From positions 38,598 to 102,597 of the forward strand of contig NZ_JAZHPF010000013.1 of NCBI RefSeq assembly GCF_036543075.1: DNA of 64,000 nucleotides. The letters run 5' to 3'. This DNA comes from Deinococcus sp. YIM 134068. Lineage in GTDB: Bacteria; Deinococcota; Deinococci; Deinococcales; Deinococcaceae. The first letter of the stretch is position 1. Each line of letters starts with the position of its first letter. Below are positions 32,699-44,032 of this stretch, in pieces. The position numbers and the translations under genes were made by a program. Under the pieces are notes generated by a model. That model was not told where the DNA came from. It ran no database searches and saw nothing but the letters and a program-made list of their open reading frames with translations.

Positions 32699-32765
32699 TG
32701 GCAGAAGGACGAGCGCTGCTCGTCACCCCTCTCCCCAGCCCTCTCCCGCAAGGGGAGCGGGAGAA
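32699..32765. repeat. Dispersed C-rich repeat, copy 2
   Basis: A longer copy that ends CCCTCTCCCGCAAGGGGAGC, GGGAG and so contains an imperfect hairpin. A reverse relative lies at 23105-23160. Confidence 0.65.
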
Positions 32766-32860
32766 TAAAGCACGTCTGGGACGTTCACGTCCTACTCCGT
32801 CCCAAGCGTTCAGGGGGAAAACCAGCGTCGAGGGAAGAAAAGATGCTCCAGTCTCGGCCC

Positions 32861-33586
32861 TCACCGACTCAGCGGCGTCAGATTCACGTCGAAGACCCGC
32901 ACCGTGCCTCCCGGCGAGACCGTGACGACCTCGGTGCCGACGAGGCCCACCCGCCCCGGCCCGTGGGGCACGCTCGCCAGCACCCGGCCCGTCGCGTCCA
33001 CCCGTTCGAGGGCCGTGCCCGTCAGGCGGTAGGTGCCCGCCCCCGTGACGACGCCCGGCGTGTCCGCCGTCGTGACGCCCGTAGGTGTGACTCGCAAGGC
33101 GGGCCTAGGTGCGCGGTCCACGATCACCCCGTCCTCCACTCGGCGCAGCGTTCCGGCGAGGAGCGCGTAGTCCTGCCCGTCGCCGCCCGTCGCCACCGCT
33201 GTCGGCGTGCCCGCCACCCCCGTTGCCGCCGCCCCCGCGAAGGTCACGGCGCTGCCGTCCTCCCGGTAGGCGCGCGTGTTCGACAGGGCCACGACCCGCC
33301 CCGCCGTCACCGACCGCGCCGCCCGGTCGAGCGTGACGAGCAGGCCCGCACCCGGCACCGCCGCCCAGGCGTCCCCACCGTTCCACGCGACCGCGACCAC
33401 CGAGGGCAGCGCCGGGCACAGGGCACGGTACGAGGGGGCACGCGCGACGCAGGCCCGCCCGCCATCCACCCACGTCGCGCCGTCCTCGCTGAAGGCGGCG
33501 TCGAAGCTCGGCGCGCGGGTCGTGGCCGTGGGCGCGCAGGCGAGGAGAGACAGGGTACAGAGGGACAGGGGCAGAAGACGGCGCAT
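32861..33586 (-). CDS. Lipoprotein, unknown
   Basis: The 241-residue protein starts with a lipoprotein signal (LLPLSLCTLSLLACAP; lipobox LLAC, Cys17). The mature part is rich in Ala, Gly, Thr and Val with repeated short beta-like units such as WNGGDAWAAVPGAGLLVTLD and GTALERVDATGRVLASVPHG, which suggests a beta-propeller-like fold. No family is recognised. It precedes nothing on its strand and follows murF by 46 bases, so the two may be one transcript. Confidence 0.7.
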   Translation of the reverse strand: MRRLLPLSLCTLSLLACAPTATTRAPSFDAAFSEDGATWVDGGRACVARAPSYRALCPALPSVVAVAWNGGDAWAAVPGAGLLVTLDRAARSVTAGRVVALSNTRAYREDGSAVTFAGAAATGVAGTPTAVATGGDGQDYALLAGTLRRVEDGVIVDRAPRPALRVTPTGVTTADTPGVVTGAGTYRLTGTALERVDATGRVLASVPHGPGRVGLVGTEVVTVSPGGTVRVFDVNLTPLSR

Positions 33587-33632
33587 GGGTGGATTGTTTC
33601 GCCCACCTCGCTGAGAAAGGCGAGGGTGGACG

Positions 33633-34916
<1,284 letters not shown>

Positions 34917-34923
34917 GGGGCCG

Positions 34924-34940
34924 AGGATAATCCGTAGCCT
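34924..34940. promoter_or_regulatory. Back-to-back leaderless promoters of murF and acetamidase
   Basis: On the minus strand TATCCT (34924-34929) stands seven bases before the murF ATG; on the plus strand TAGCCT (34935-34940) stands seven bases before the ATG at 34948. Only five bases separate the two boxes, so two polymerases could hardly bind at once. Confidence 0.55.
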
Positions 34941-34947
34941 GTGAGTC

Positions 34948-35931
34948 ATGACGGACCACCACCTCGGCACAGGTTCCATTCACACCGTCTGGGACCGCGA
35001 CCTGACGCCCGCCCTGAGCGTTCGCCCCGGTGACACCGTGACGTTCGGGACGCTGGACGCCTCCGACGGCGGAGTGGCCCGGCGGGTGGTAGCGGGGGAG
35101 TTGACGGCACCTGCCGAACTGACCGACCTCATCTCCGCCGACGCCTTCCCGGCGAGAGAGGGACCACGCGGGCACCCCCTGACCGGCCCCGTCTTCGTGG
35201 AGGGCATAGAGCCGGGCGACGCGCTGATCGTGGACATTCTGGAGGTGCGGACCGCCGCCTGGGGCTGGACCGGCTGCCGCCCGAATGGAATTGGCCTGCT
35301 CGACGCCGCGCTCGCCGAGGAGGGCCTGCAACCGTACACTCACCTGTGGGACCTGCGGGCGGGCACCCACGCCAGCTTCCGCCCCGGCATCCGCGTCCCG
35401 CTCGCGCCCTTTCCCGGCGTGCTTGGGGTAGCACCCGCCGAACCCGGCCCACACCCGACGGCCCCGCCTCGTCAGGTCGGCGGCAACATGGACATCCGGC
35501 AACTCGTGGCGGGCAGCACCCTGTACCTGCCCGTCGAGGTGCCCGGCGCGCTCTTCTCGGTGGGCGATCTGCACGCGGCGCAGGGCGACGGCGAGTTGAG
35601 CGGCACCGGAATCGAGTGCGCCGGGTCGGTCACGCTGCGCTTTGGGGTGGAGCGCGGCGCGGGCCTGACCACGCCGGAGTTCGTCACGCCCACCCACGGC
35701 GGCACGAGTCGGCGCTGGCACGCCACGACCGGCCACCATCCCAACCTGATGACGGCGGCCCGAATTGCCCTGCGCCCCCTCCTGCGCCGTCTTCAGGCAC
35801 GCGGCCTGAGCCTGGAGGACGCCTACATCCTGTCGAGCGTGTGCGTGGACCTCAAGATCAGTCAGGTCGTGGACGCGCCCAACTACACGGTGAGCGCGTT
35901 TCTGCCGCTGGATGTGTTCGGGGAGGGGTGA
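34948..35931 (+). CDS. Acetamidase/formamidase family protein
   Basis: The 327-residue protein belongs to the FmdA/AmdA family, which hydrolyses small amides to ammonia and the acid. It has VRPGDTVTFGTLDA, LTGPVFVEGIEPGDALIVDI, the conserved GGNMDIRQLVAGSTLYLPVEVPGALFSVGDLHAAQGDGE and ECAGSVTLRF, then LSLEDAYILSSVCVDLKISQ. Acidic and His residues of DLHAAQGDGE form the known metal/active site. No partner gene is near, so the natural substrate is open. Confidence 0.93.
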   Translation: MTDHHLGTGSIHTVWDRDLTPALSVRPGDTVTFGTLDASDGGVARRVVAGELTAPAELTDLISADAFPAREGPRGHPLTGPVFVEGIEPGDALIVDILEVRTAAWGWTGCRPNGIGLLDAALAEEGLQPYTHLWDLRAGTHASFRPGIRVPLAPFPGVLGVAPAEPGPHPTAPPRQVGGNMDIRQLVAGSTLYLPVEVPGALFSVGDLHAAQGDGELSGTGIECAGSVTLRFGVERGAGLTTPEFVTPTHGGTSRRWHATTGHHPNLMTAARIALRPLLRRLQARGLSLEDAYILSSVCVDLKISQVVDAPNYTVSAFLPLDVFGEG

Positions 35932-35984
35932 ACGGAACTTTTGCGTTGAGCTTGAGAGGTGTCCTTCAACGGAAGCGGGGCGGC

Positions 35985-36365
35985 TCATCTCTTCAGGGTC
36001 ACGCCGCCCGGCCCGGAGGAGCAGACCGCATTCCACCAAACCTTCCGGTCCTCCGTCCACACATGCACGAGCAACTCGCGGGTTTTGCGAACCCTGTACA
36101 GGGGGACGTTCCTGACTTCCTCCCTGCCCGAGCCTCTTCCCTCCGAGCGTGGTGCCGACACCAGATAGACCACATGGGGATCACGTAGCCCGGCGAGGGC
36201 AGGGGCAACCAGCGGCTCACAACGGCGTTGAAGTTGCGCTGGAGCCACGCCCCACGAGTCGTGCCAGACGGCCAGAGCGGGCACGATCCACATGGTCCCC
36301 AGCAGGTACATCGCCCAGCATCCTGGGTTTATCGCTGGTGGCTTGCGAGGCGGTGGCCGGGACAT
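35985..36365 (-). CDS. Small membrane-associated protein, unknown
   Basis: This 126-residue product has one hydrophobic segment near the N-terminus (WAMYLLGTMWIVPALAVW) and a basic, soluble remainder. No family is recognised. TACCTT (36372-36377, minus strand) lies six bases before the ATG, in the same leaderless layout as its neighbours, which supports it as a real gene. Confidence 0.55.
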   Translation of the reverse strand: MSRPPPRKPPAINPGCWAMYLLGTMWIVPALAVWHDSWGVAPAQLQRRCEPLVAPALAGLRDPHVVYLVSAPRSEGRGSGREEVRNVPLYRVRKTRELLVHVWTEDRKVWWNAVCSSGPGGVTLKR

Positions 36366-36449
36366 CGGGTCAAGGTACAGCCTCCGTTCTTACAAATGAA
36401 AAGCGGCAGAGGACGTTCCCCTGCCGTTCTGTCTCCCGATACGTTCCCC

Positions 36450-38045
36450 CTACACCTCCCCCCGCGCGAAGCCCGCCATCACGCCCGGAGCCGCGCTGTC
36501 GAAGCCCACCACGTCGAGCATGTCGGCCCGGTCGGGGTCGGCGATGGTGAAGCCGGTCGCCGTCAGGCCCACCACGATCAGGCGTGCGGGCAGACCCGTC
36601 TTCTGGCGGTAGCGGTCCAGCGCCACGGTCGGGTGGACCCCGCCCGCCCACGTCTCGTTGTCGGTGTACACCACGAAGGTCTCCACCTTCACCCCCTGTC
36701 GCGCGGCCCACAGCATCGGCTGGGCGCAGTCGGTCGCGCCGAAGCTTGCGGCCTGGGCCTTCCGCATCGCCCCTTCCAGCGTGTCCTTCGGGGTGAGGCC
36801 GAGCCTGCGGAACTCGCTGGCAAAGCCCATCGTCAGCGCGTCCGGCTCGGTCCGCAGGGCGACGAGGCTCATCGCGGCGGCGGCCATGTTCGGCGTCAGG
36901 CCGGGCGTTCCGGCGACCGTGCCGCAGGTCATGCTGCCGCTCACGTCGAGCGCGAGCAGGTGCCGCGTTCCGGCGGGCCGCACATTCCCGAAGGCCGTGT
37001 GGAAGGCGTCCTCCAGCGCGTCCACCACGCGGGGTACGGGGACCCACTCGCCGCCGCCCCTCACGCCGCGCCCCTGGCCGTACACGAGGCGGGCTTTCAG
37101 CACGTCGAGGGGGTGGATGCGGCCCCGCTTCAGGTTCTCCGCGTCCGTCACGCGCTCGATGACGGCCCGCGCTACCTCGCGGTCGTTCACGCTCAGCACG
37201 CCCACGCGCCCGAGGTTGCCGAGGTTGCGGAGCAGCCACGTCAGGCCGTTCGTCGCAAACGCCGCGCGGTAGACCTCGGCCCCGCGCAGGTGGGTGGGCA
37301 CCGCCTCGATGGGTAGGCCGTACTCGCGCATCAGCCGCGCCGCCTCGCCGTCCGTGGTCGCCCCCAGCGCGAGGAGGTGGCCCTCGATCACACGCAGGGC
37401 AGGGTCGGTCGCGCCCTCCAGCAGGCCGCTCACCATAAACTTCAGCACCGCGTTGCGGGCCTCGTCCGTGGTCCTGGGGTGCGCGAGGCGCAGGGCGTCA
37501 CGCTGGCTCCAGCCGTCGCGGGCCTTGTACTTCACGGCCCACAGCGCCAGGCGATCCAGCGGCACGTCCTCGTACACGCGCGCCACGCCCCGGCGGGTCA
37601 GGCGACCCCAGCCGCCGAGCGCGTCCGCAAAGGCCAGGAAGTGCAGCAGCATCGTGCCCGTGCGCGCCACCTCGGGCAGCGCGGCCCACGCCGCCTGACG
37701 GTCGGCCACGTTCGGGGCCGTCTTGGCGATCAGCGCTAGCACGAGCAGCGCGGGGTCCGCCTTCGGCGCATGGTTGCCCCGCACCACATCCAGCGTCACG
37801 CGCAGGGCGGTGGCCGCGTCGCGCGTCACGAACTCGCGCACGAAGTCGGTGGCCTGGACGGTGTGCGCCCGCTCGCCCGCGTAGAAGGTGCCGCCGCCTA
37901 CGCCCAGCACGAGGAAGCGCGTCAGCCGCCCCTCGTCGGGGAGGGCGTACACGTATCCGCCCGCGTTGTTGGGAACCTGCCGCGTGTCCAGACGCTCGGT
38001 CTGCTTGCGGCTCTTGGGGTTGATCACGTTCAGGAGGTTCTTCAT
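36450..38045 (-). CDS. rsr: Ro60-related TROVE domain protein Rsr
   Basis: Rsr is the bacterial orthologue of the Ro60 autoantigen. In D. radiodurans it binds small RNAs including a Y RNA, works with exonucleases in rRNA trimming and degradation, and helps survival after UV. The 531-residue protein has the helical TROVE ring (NLLNVINPKSRKQTERLD, GGYVYALPDEGRLTRFLVLG, NAVLKFMVSGLLEG) and a C-terminal vWA domain whose metal site DVSGS is at residues 367-371, with TDNETWAGG further on. The ATG at 38045 follows AAGGAGGG. Its length is about that of the D. radiodurans protein. Structured RNAs lie upstream on the same strand. Confidence 0.97.
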   Translation of the reverse strand: MKNLLNVINPKSRKQTERLDTRQVPNNAGGYVYALPDEGRLTRFLVLGVGGGTFYAGERAHTVQATDFVREFVTRDAATALRVTLDVVRGNHAPKADPALLVLALIAKTAPNVADRQAAWAALPEVARTGTMLLHFLAFADALGGWGRLTRRGVARVYEDVPLDRLALWAVKYKARDGWSQRDALRLAHPRTTDEARNAVLKFMVSGLLEGATDPALRVIEGHLLALGATTDGEAARLMREYGLPIEAVPTHLRGAEVYRAAFATNGLTWLLRNLGNLGRVGVLSVNDREVARAVIERVTDAENLKRGRIHPLDVLKARLVYGQGRGVRGGGEWVPVPRVVDALEDAFHTAFGNVRPAGTRHLLALDVSGSMTCGTVAGTPGLTPNMAAAAMSLVALRTEPDALTMGFASEFRRLGLTPKDTLEGAMRKAQAASFGATDCAQPMLWAARQGVKVETFVVYTDNETWAGGVHPTVALDRYRQKTGLPARLIVVGLTATGFTIADPDRADMLDVVGFDSAAPGVMAGFARGEV

Positions 38046-38135
38046 GGCTTCGGCCCTCCTTTCAAGGGGCACAGTCAAGGGGGCGAGGGGCGCTGAACTC
38101 GCCAGCGGCGACCGGGCACCGAAGAAGGTGCCGAG

Positions 38136-38212
38136 TGGTGAACTGGGCAGGAATCGAACCTGCGACCTGCTGGGCTTCAACCAGCCGCTCTGCGCGTCTG
38201 AGCTACCAATTC
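38136..38212 (-). tRNA. tRNA-Phe(GAA)
   Basis: A complete 77-nt cloverleaf: acceptor GAATTGG/CCAGTTC with one T-G pair, D stem GCTC/GAGC, anticodon stem GCTGG/CCAGC with loop TTGAAGC (anticodon GAA), T arm GCAGG-TTCGATT-CCTGC, discriminator A and encoded CCA. It lies 90 bases upstream of rsr and three bases behind the unusual tRNA-like RNA. Confidence 0.97.
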
Positions 38213-38215
38213 ACG

Positions 38216-38354
38216 TGGTGGGAACGGGCGGGATTCGAACCCGCGACCTCTCGATCCGAAGTCGATAAGCCTGGACCTTCGGCCCGCCTCTTCCGTAGAA
38301 CAGGGGGCAAGGGGTGGTCAGGCAAAGTGCTCTGTCCGCTGAGCTACCGTTCCC
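38216..38354 (-). ncRNA. tRNA-Arg(UCG)-like RNA with inserted bulged hairpin; candidate Y RNA
   Basis: The 139-nt RNA has most tRNA landmarks: GGGAACGG pairs with CCGTTCCC, then A and CCA; a D arm TAGCTCAGCGGACAGAGC; a loop CTTCGGA with anticodon TCG; and a T arm GCGGG-TTCGAAT-CCCGC. The acceptor is eight pairs, one more than normal. Between D arm and anticodon arm sits an extra hairpin of about 55 nt (38269-38323): GCCTGACC pairs with GGTC-C-AGGC around one bulged C, capped by a further stem. That bulged GGUC-C/GACC helix, and the CCGAAGGT beside it, recall the Ro-binding helix of Y RNAs. Without the insert the anticodon stem has only four good pairs. It may be a Y RNA or a tRNA needing unusual processing. 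Confidence 0.65.
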
Positions 38355-38470
38355 ATAGGTTGAAGAGCAGTTCGTTAGAGTGATGACGGACGACGAAGAA
38401 AGAGCCTGTGCTGAAATGCCGCCTTTCCGTTGCAAGACGAGTCGTCCACGCTCCGGGCCGGGCAGGTCCG

Positions 38471-38600
38471 TCAGGGCAGAACGTAGCGGGCTACCGCAGG
38501 CGTGCCCTGAGAAGCCAACTGGTTCGTCAGTTGGTGTGTAACAGACCGGCGCGACTCGCTCTCGTCGCCGCCAGAGCGTCGGAGGTTCATCGCCTCCGAC
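38471..38600 (-). ncRNA. Stretch with three strong hairpins upstream of rsr
   Basis: No protein is encoded here. TCAGGGC (38471-38477) pairs with GCCCTGA (38504-38510) and encloses GTAGC-GG-GCTAC-like pairing; CCAACTG pairs with CAGTTGG (38515-38534); GTCGGAGG pairs with CCTCCGAC (38578-38600). The hairpins lack T-runs, so they are not ordinary terminators. In D. radiodurans several Rsr-bound RNAs are encoded upstream of rsr, so these may be of the same kind. Strand is inferred from neighbours. Confidence 0.4.
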
Positions 38601-38609
38601 GTGATGTTG

Positions 38610-38712
38610 TGGGGTGGGTGTTTGGAGTCGAACCAAGTTCACCGAGAACCCTCGCGCGTCGGCCCGCCGATGTAGTCGGGGACAAGGGATACGGAGGGGT
38701 TGAACACCCACC
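38610..38712 (-). ncRNA. 103-nt RNA with tRNA-like ends but no cloverleaf centre
   Basis: The 5' end G-GTGGGTG pairs with CACCCAC-C, followed by CCA, an arrangement like tRNA-His (extra G before position 1, C73). A T-arm-like segment TTGG-TTCGACT-CCAA precedes the 3' strand. The remaining roughly 70 nt hold no D arm or normal anticodon arm; instead GTTCAACC can pair with GGTGAAC, and CCGACTACATCGG and CGAGGGTTCTCG form small hairpins. It could be a tRNA-mimicking small RNA or a decayed tRNA. Confidence 0.5.
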
Positions 38713-38866
38713 ATGAGGGGTCGGGAAAGATGACTCTCTCGCTTCGGCCCGGAGCCGGGCGAGGGGGAGGCCACGGAGATGTGCGCGGGGCACAATTCCT
38801 CCGGCGTGGTGAAATAACTGTGACCAGTCGGCCCTGAGCGTGTGCGGCGTGGTCCTCGAAAGGAAA

Positions 38867-38929
38867 GACCGGGCGAGTGGGTGACGCTGGGAGTTCTTTT
38901 GCAGAGAACCCAGCGTCTCCGGCCCGGTC
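38867..38929 (-). ncRNA. Long-stem RNA hairpin upstream of rsr
   Basis: GACCGGGC (38867-38874) pairs perfectly with GCCCGGTC (38922-38929), and inside it GACGCTGGG (38883-38891) pairs perfectly with CCCAGCGTC (38909-38917) around a 17-nt loop that contains TTCT/AGAA. The 17 stem pairs are too regular to be chance. No T-run follows on either strand. It lies between the FakA-like gene and the tRNA-like RNAs. The rest of 38713-39103 shows a GC-rich hairpin near 38745 and a GGCAGAAGGC repeat but no gene. Confidence 0.5.
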
Positions 38930-39028
38930 GGCGAAGCTTGGCGCGGGACGCCTCGCCTCACCTGGGGCAGAGTCTAGGGGCACGGCGGGGCAGAGGATAT
39001 TGGCTGCATGGCGCAGGGGGGGAGTAGG

Positions 39029-39075
39029 CCGAAAGGCGCAGAGGGCAGAGAGCAAAAGGCAGAAGGCCGGAGCAT
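39029..39075. repeat. Dispersed GGCAGAAGGC-type repeat
   Basis: GCCGAAAGGCGCAGAGGGCA and GCAAAAGGCAGAAGGCC lie just behind the FakA-like gene. Related copies occur at 5803, 54719 and 59329. Confidence 0.6.
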
Positions 39076-39103
39076 CCTTGCCCCGGCGCTCCACTTTCCC
39101 GAT

Positions 39104-41060
<1,957 letters not shown>

Positions 41061-41229
41061 AGTGGGGGGCAGTATACGCGAGCGTGGGGAGGCTTCTTCT
41101 CAACTGACGAGGAGAGTCGTTCGCCGCCGCATGGGGTCTCCAGCTTCCCCCCGTCCAACCCCCATCCCCGAGAGGAGGGAGACGAACTCAACAGTTGTTG
41201 TGTATAGTTTTTCACATACGGAGGAAGCT

Positions 41230-42099
41230 GTGGAAAAACCGGTTGGAGAAAAACGTGGCTTTTCCCACGACTCTCGTCTGGACAGGCATTCTCGGGGGCT
41301 ACTTGGGCCAGACGGAAGTGCCGTTCATCCGGCGGAGGCGGGGGAGTGGAGCGTCCGCACGCGCACCTCCGCCGTCGACGACCGACTCAGGCTCGGCGTT
41401 CAATTCTCCATCGACCGGCTCGCCACCCTTCTCTACGGGGTCGTCGCCGTGCTGTTGTGTGCCAGCCTGGTCTTCGAGTTTGCCGTCTACTTCTCCCCGG
41501 ACCTTCCAGCGGGGACCCTGCTTCACAATTCGACTACCCTGAACGGTGAGGGCAACATTCCTGCCCTCTTCTCGGTAGTTATGCTCCTTGTGTGCGGCTG
41601 TGTGACGTTTCTCGTCGCGCGGCTGGGAGGCCGTTCCGCCCATTCCTCCTCCGGGCCGAGGTACTGGGGGCTACTCAGCGCCGTTCTCTTCCTGATGGCG
41701 GCGGACGAGTGGTTGCAGCTCCACGAAACCGTGGGCGGGGTGCTGGGAAGAGTGTTGAACCTCTTCGACGTGTATGCCTGGGTTATTCCCGGCACACTCC
41801 TGGTGCTCCTGTTCGCGGTCTACTTCCGCAACTTCGTGAATGGTCTGCCCGCTCCTACCCGGCGCTCCCTCTGTCTGGCCTTTTTCCTGTTCGTCGGCGG
41901 TGCCGTCGGCCTCGAAGTCGGCGAGGCCCTGGGCTTTCTCCTCACCGGTCATCACGGGATTCTGGACATCCTCCTCACGAGCAGTCAGGAGGTTCTGGAG
42001 ATGCTGGGCGCGGTGATCCTCCTGCGGACCCTGCTGCTGTACGTGAGGGACTTCCTCGGCTTTTCGCGCACGCAACTGATGGTGGAGTTCAGCCGCTAG
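41230..42099 (+). CDS. Multi-pass membrane protein, unknown
   Basis: The 289-residue product has at least five hydrophobic segments, including LATLLYGVVAVLLCASLVFEF, FSVVMLLVCGCVTFLVARL, YWGLLSAVLFLMAADEWLQL and YAWVIPGTLLVLLFAVYF, after a basic N-terminus of about 60 residues. The GTG at 41230 is chosen because GGAGGA stands four bases before it; TATAGT at 41203-41208 may be the -10 box. No family is recognised. Histidines and acidic residues in membrane segments (DEWLQLHE, LEVGEALG, TGHHG) could bind a metal or cofactor. Confidence 0.7.
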   Translation: MEKPVGEKRGFSHDSRLDRHSRGLLGPDGSAVHPAEAGEWSVRTRTSAVDDRLRLGVQFSIDRLATLLYGVVAVLLCASLVFEFAVYFSPDLPAGTLLHNSTTLNGEGNIPALFSVVMLLVCGCVTFLVARLGGRSAHSSSGPRYWGLLSAVLFLMAADEWLQLHETVGGVLGRVLNLFDVYAWVIPGTLLVLLFAVYFRNFVNGLPAPTRRSLCLAFFLFVGGAVGLEVGEALGFLLTGHHGILDILLTSSQEVLEMLGAVILLRTLLLYVRDFLGFSRTQLMVEFSR

Positions 42100-42146
42100 G
42101 TCGGCCTTCCCAAGCCGACGCCACACGCTTCCCGCTCTATAGGGAA

Positions 42147-42174
42147 GGCGCGGACCACGAGTGGAATCCGCGCC
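42147..42174 (+). terminator. Hairpin behind the membrane protein gene
   Basis: GGCGCGGA (42147-42154) pairs with TCCGCGCC (42167-42174). Only TT follows, so termination is plausible but weak. Confidence 0.4.
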
Positions 42175-42264
42175 TTGCTGATCGGCTGTTTGACAGCCCA
42201 CCCTCATCGGGAAAACAGGGGAGTCGCACGCTTTGGGCCTCCACCAGCCAGTGAAGGCCCAGGT

Positions 42265-43185
42265 TCAGGTCGCCGGGTCGAGCTGCCCCCGCACCAGCAG
42301 CCGCACGCGCTGGCCGACCCGCTTGTACAGGGGCGGGGCGTAGTGGGCGCGGAAGTCGCGGGTCGCCTCCTCGCTGCCGACATCGTGGCCGTACTTCTCG
42401 GTCAGGAAGTAGCGGTGGTCCATGATCCACAGGTAGAGGTCGGCCTCGGTGCGGCCCGGAAAGCGGGCCATCACGTCGTGCCCCTCGATGTTCTGAACGA
42501 CGCGCAGGTACAGGCGGCGGTACCAGCTCTCGACCGCCTCCTCCCACGTGACGGGGGGCAGCCCCGCGCGTTCCGGCTTGCGGTCGAGGAAGTACTGCCG
42601 GGTGCGGATGTGTTCCAGCAGGCGGTCGTAGCGGCCCGGCCTCGTGAAGAGGATCGGTCGGTGGCCGGGCACCACTTTGTCAAGGTTCGTCTCGTGCAGG
42701 AAGCGGGCATACTCGCCCTTGACGATCAGGTCGCGCAGGCTGTCGTGCTCGTCGGGTGGCACGGTCACGTTCAACTCGATGACGTAGGCGTCGATGTACT
42801 TCTGGCCCTGGCGACGGGCCACCGAGACGCGGTGGTTGCCGTCCTTGACGAAGTACAGGTCGCCCACCTTGTACACCTGGATGGGCGGCAGCTCCTTGCC
42901 CTGGAGCTGGGCACTCCGGACGCCGATCCAGCGTTCGTCGAGGTGCCTTTCCTTCGGCAGGTAGTGGCGGTCGAATTCGCGGTACCGGTCCACGGAACCG
43001 ATGATCTGTTCGAGGGAAATGGTCTGAAGGCCGAGGGTATGTTCTCCCTGCGGCGCGAGGTGGCGTACCCAGTCGAAGGGCAGCAGTTCGTTCGGTTCGC
43101 GCCGCAGGATCGCCAGCAGGTCGCGCACGTCGCTCAGAAAGCGGGCGCGTTCCACCTCGTGTCTGGCCTGGTCGGTTGCTCGCAT
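42265..43185 (-). CDS. ParB-like / transcriptional regulator-like protein
   Basis: The 306-residue protein has a ParB N-terminal-like core, IQVYKVGDLYFVKDGNHRVSVARRQGQKYIDAYVIEL, the part that in ParB/Srx folds binds nucleotide. The C-terminal half (YDRLLEHIRTRQYFLDRKP, WYRRLYLRVVQNIEGHDVMARFPG, DLYLWIMDHRYFLTEKYG) resembles the DUF4032-type proteins of actinobacteria and relatives. No helix-turn-helix is evident. The ATG at 43185 follows GAGGAGA. A perfect palindrome lies 77 bases upstream and may control it. Confidence 0.65.
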   Translation of the reverse strand: MRATDQARHEVERARFLSDVRDLLAILRREPNELLPFDWVRHLAPQGEHTLGLQTISLEQIIGSVDRYREFDRHYLPKERHLDERWIGVRSAQLQGKELPPIQVYKVGDLYFVKDGNHRVSVARRQGQKYIDAYVIELNVTVPPDEHDSLRDLIVKGEYARFLHETNLDKVVPGHRPILFTRPGRYDRLLEHIRTRQYFLDRKPERAGLPPVTWEEAVESWYRRLYLRVVQNIEGHDVMARFPGRTEADLYLWIMDHRYFLTEKYGHDVGSEEATRDFRAHYAPPLYKRVGQRVRLLVRGQLDPAT

Positions 43186-43261
43186 GCGGGGTCTCCTCGG
43201 TACCGTGAGGCACCTGGACCGGGGCGCATGGACACGGGGAGAGAGAAGTCGCCCCGATCTT

Positions 43262-43278
43262 GGTGTACATGGTACACC
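43262..43278. promoter_or_regulatory. Perfect palindrome, likely operator
   Basis: GGTGTAC-ATG-GTACACC, seven-base arms with a three-base spacer, lies between the divergent genes at 43185 and 43430. It has the size of a dimeric repressor site. Confidence 0.5.
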
Positions 43279-43429
43279 TATTCCTCTTACGGCTTCCTGA
43301 CAGCGGTCCGGCGGGCCTTGAGGGTCGGTTGGGGAGGCGCTCATGGAGGTGTAGCGGCTTTCTTCACAAAGCGCGAAAAGGTGGGCGTTCCTCTACCGTC
43401 ACCGTACCGCTGGGCCGTTCAATGCGCCC

Positions 43430-44026
<597 letters not shown>

Positions 44027-44032
44027 GGATGG

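Larger units (their letters stand above)
32360..32860. other. Long non-coding gap between pilM and the lipoprotein gene
   Basis: No protein frame here has a sensible start, motif or codon pattern. The stretch holds two copies of a C-rich repeat (32600-32653 and 32699-32765) and, between them, the short palindrome ATGTG-AATTG-CACAT at 32658-32672. The rest shows nothing recognisable. Confidence 0.6.

Noticed and set aside
38216..38354. Group I intron in a tRNA gene
   Set aside because: The insert is only about 60 nt, far below group I size, and is not in the anticodon loop.
38610..38712. Annotation as a normal tRNA-His
   Set aside because: The ends fit, but D arm, anticodon arm and a GTG anticodon are missing, so it is listed as an RNA of unknown kind.
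38610..38712. tmRNA, because of the GGTTCGACTCC T-arm
   Set aside because: It is about 103 nt long with no tag-coding frame; tmRNAs are over 300 nt.
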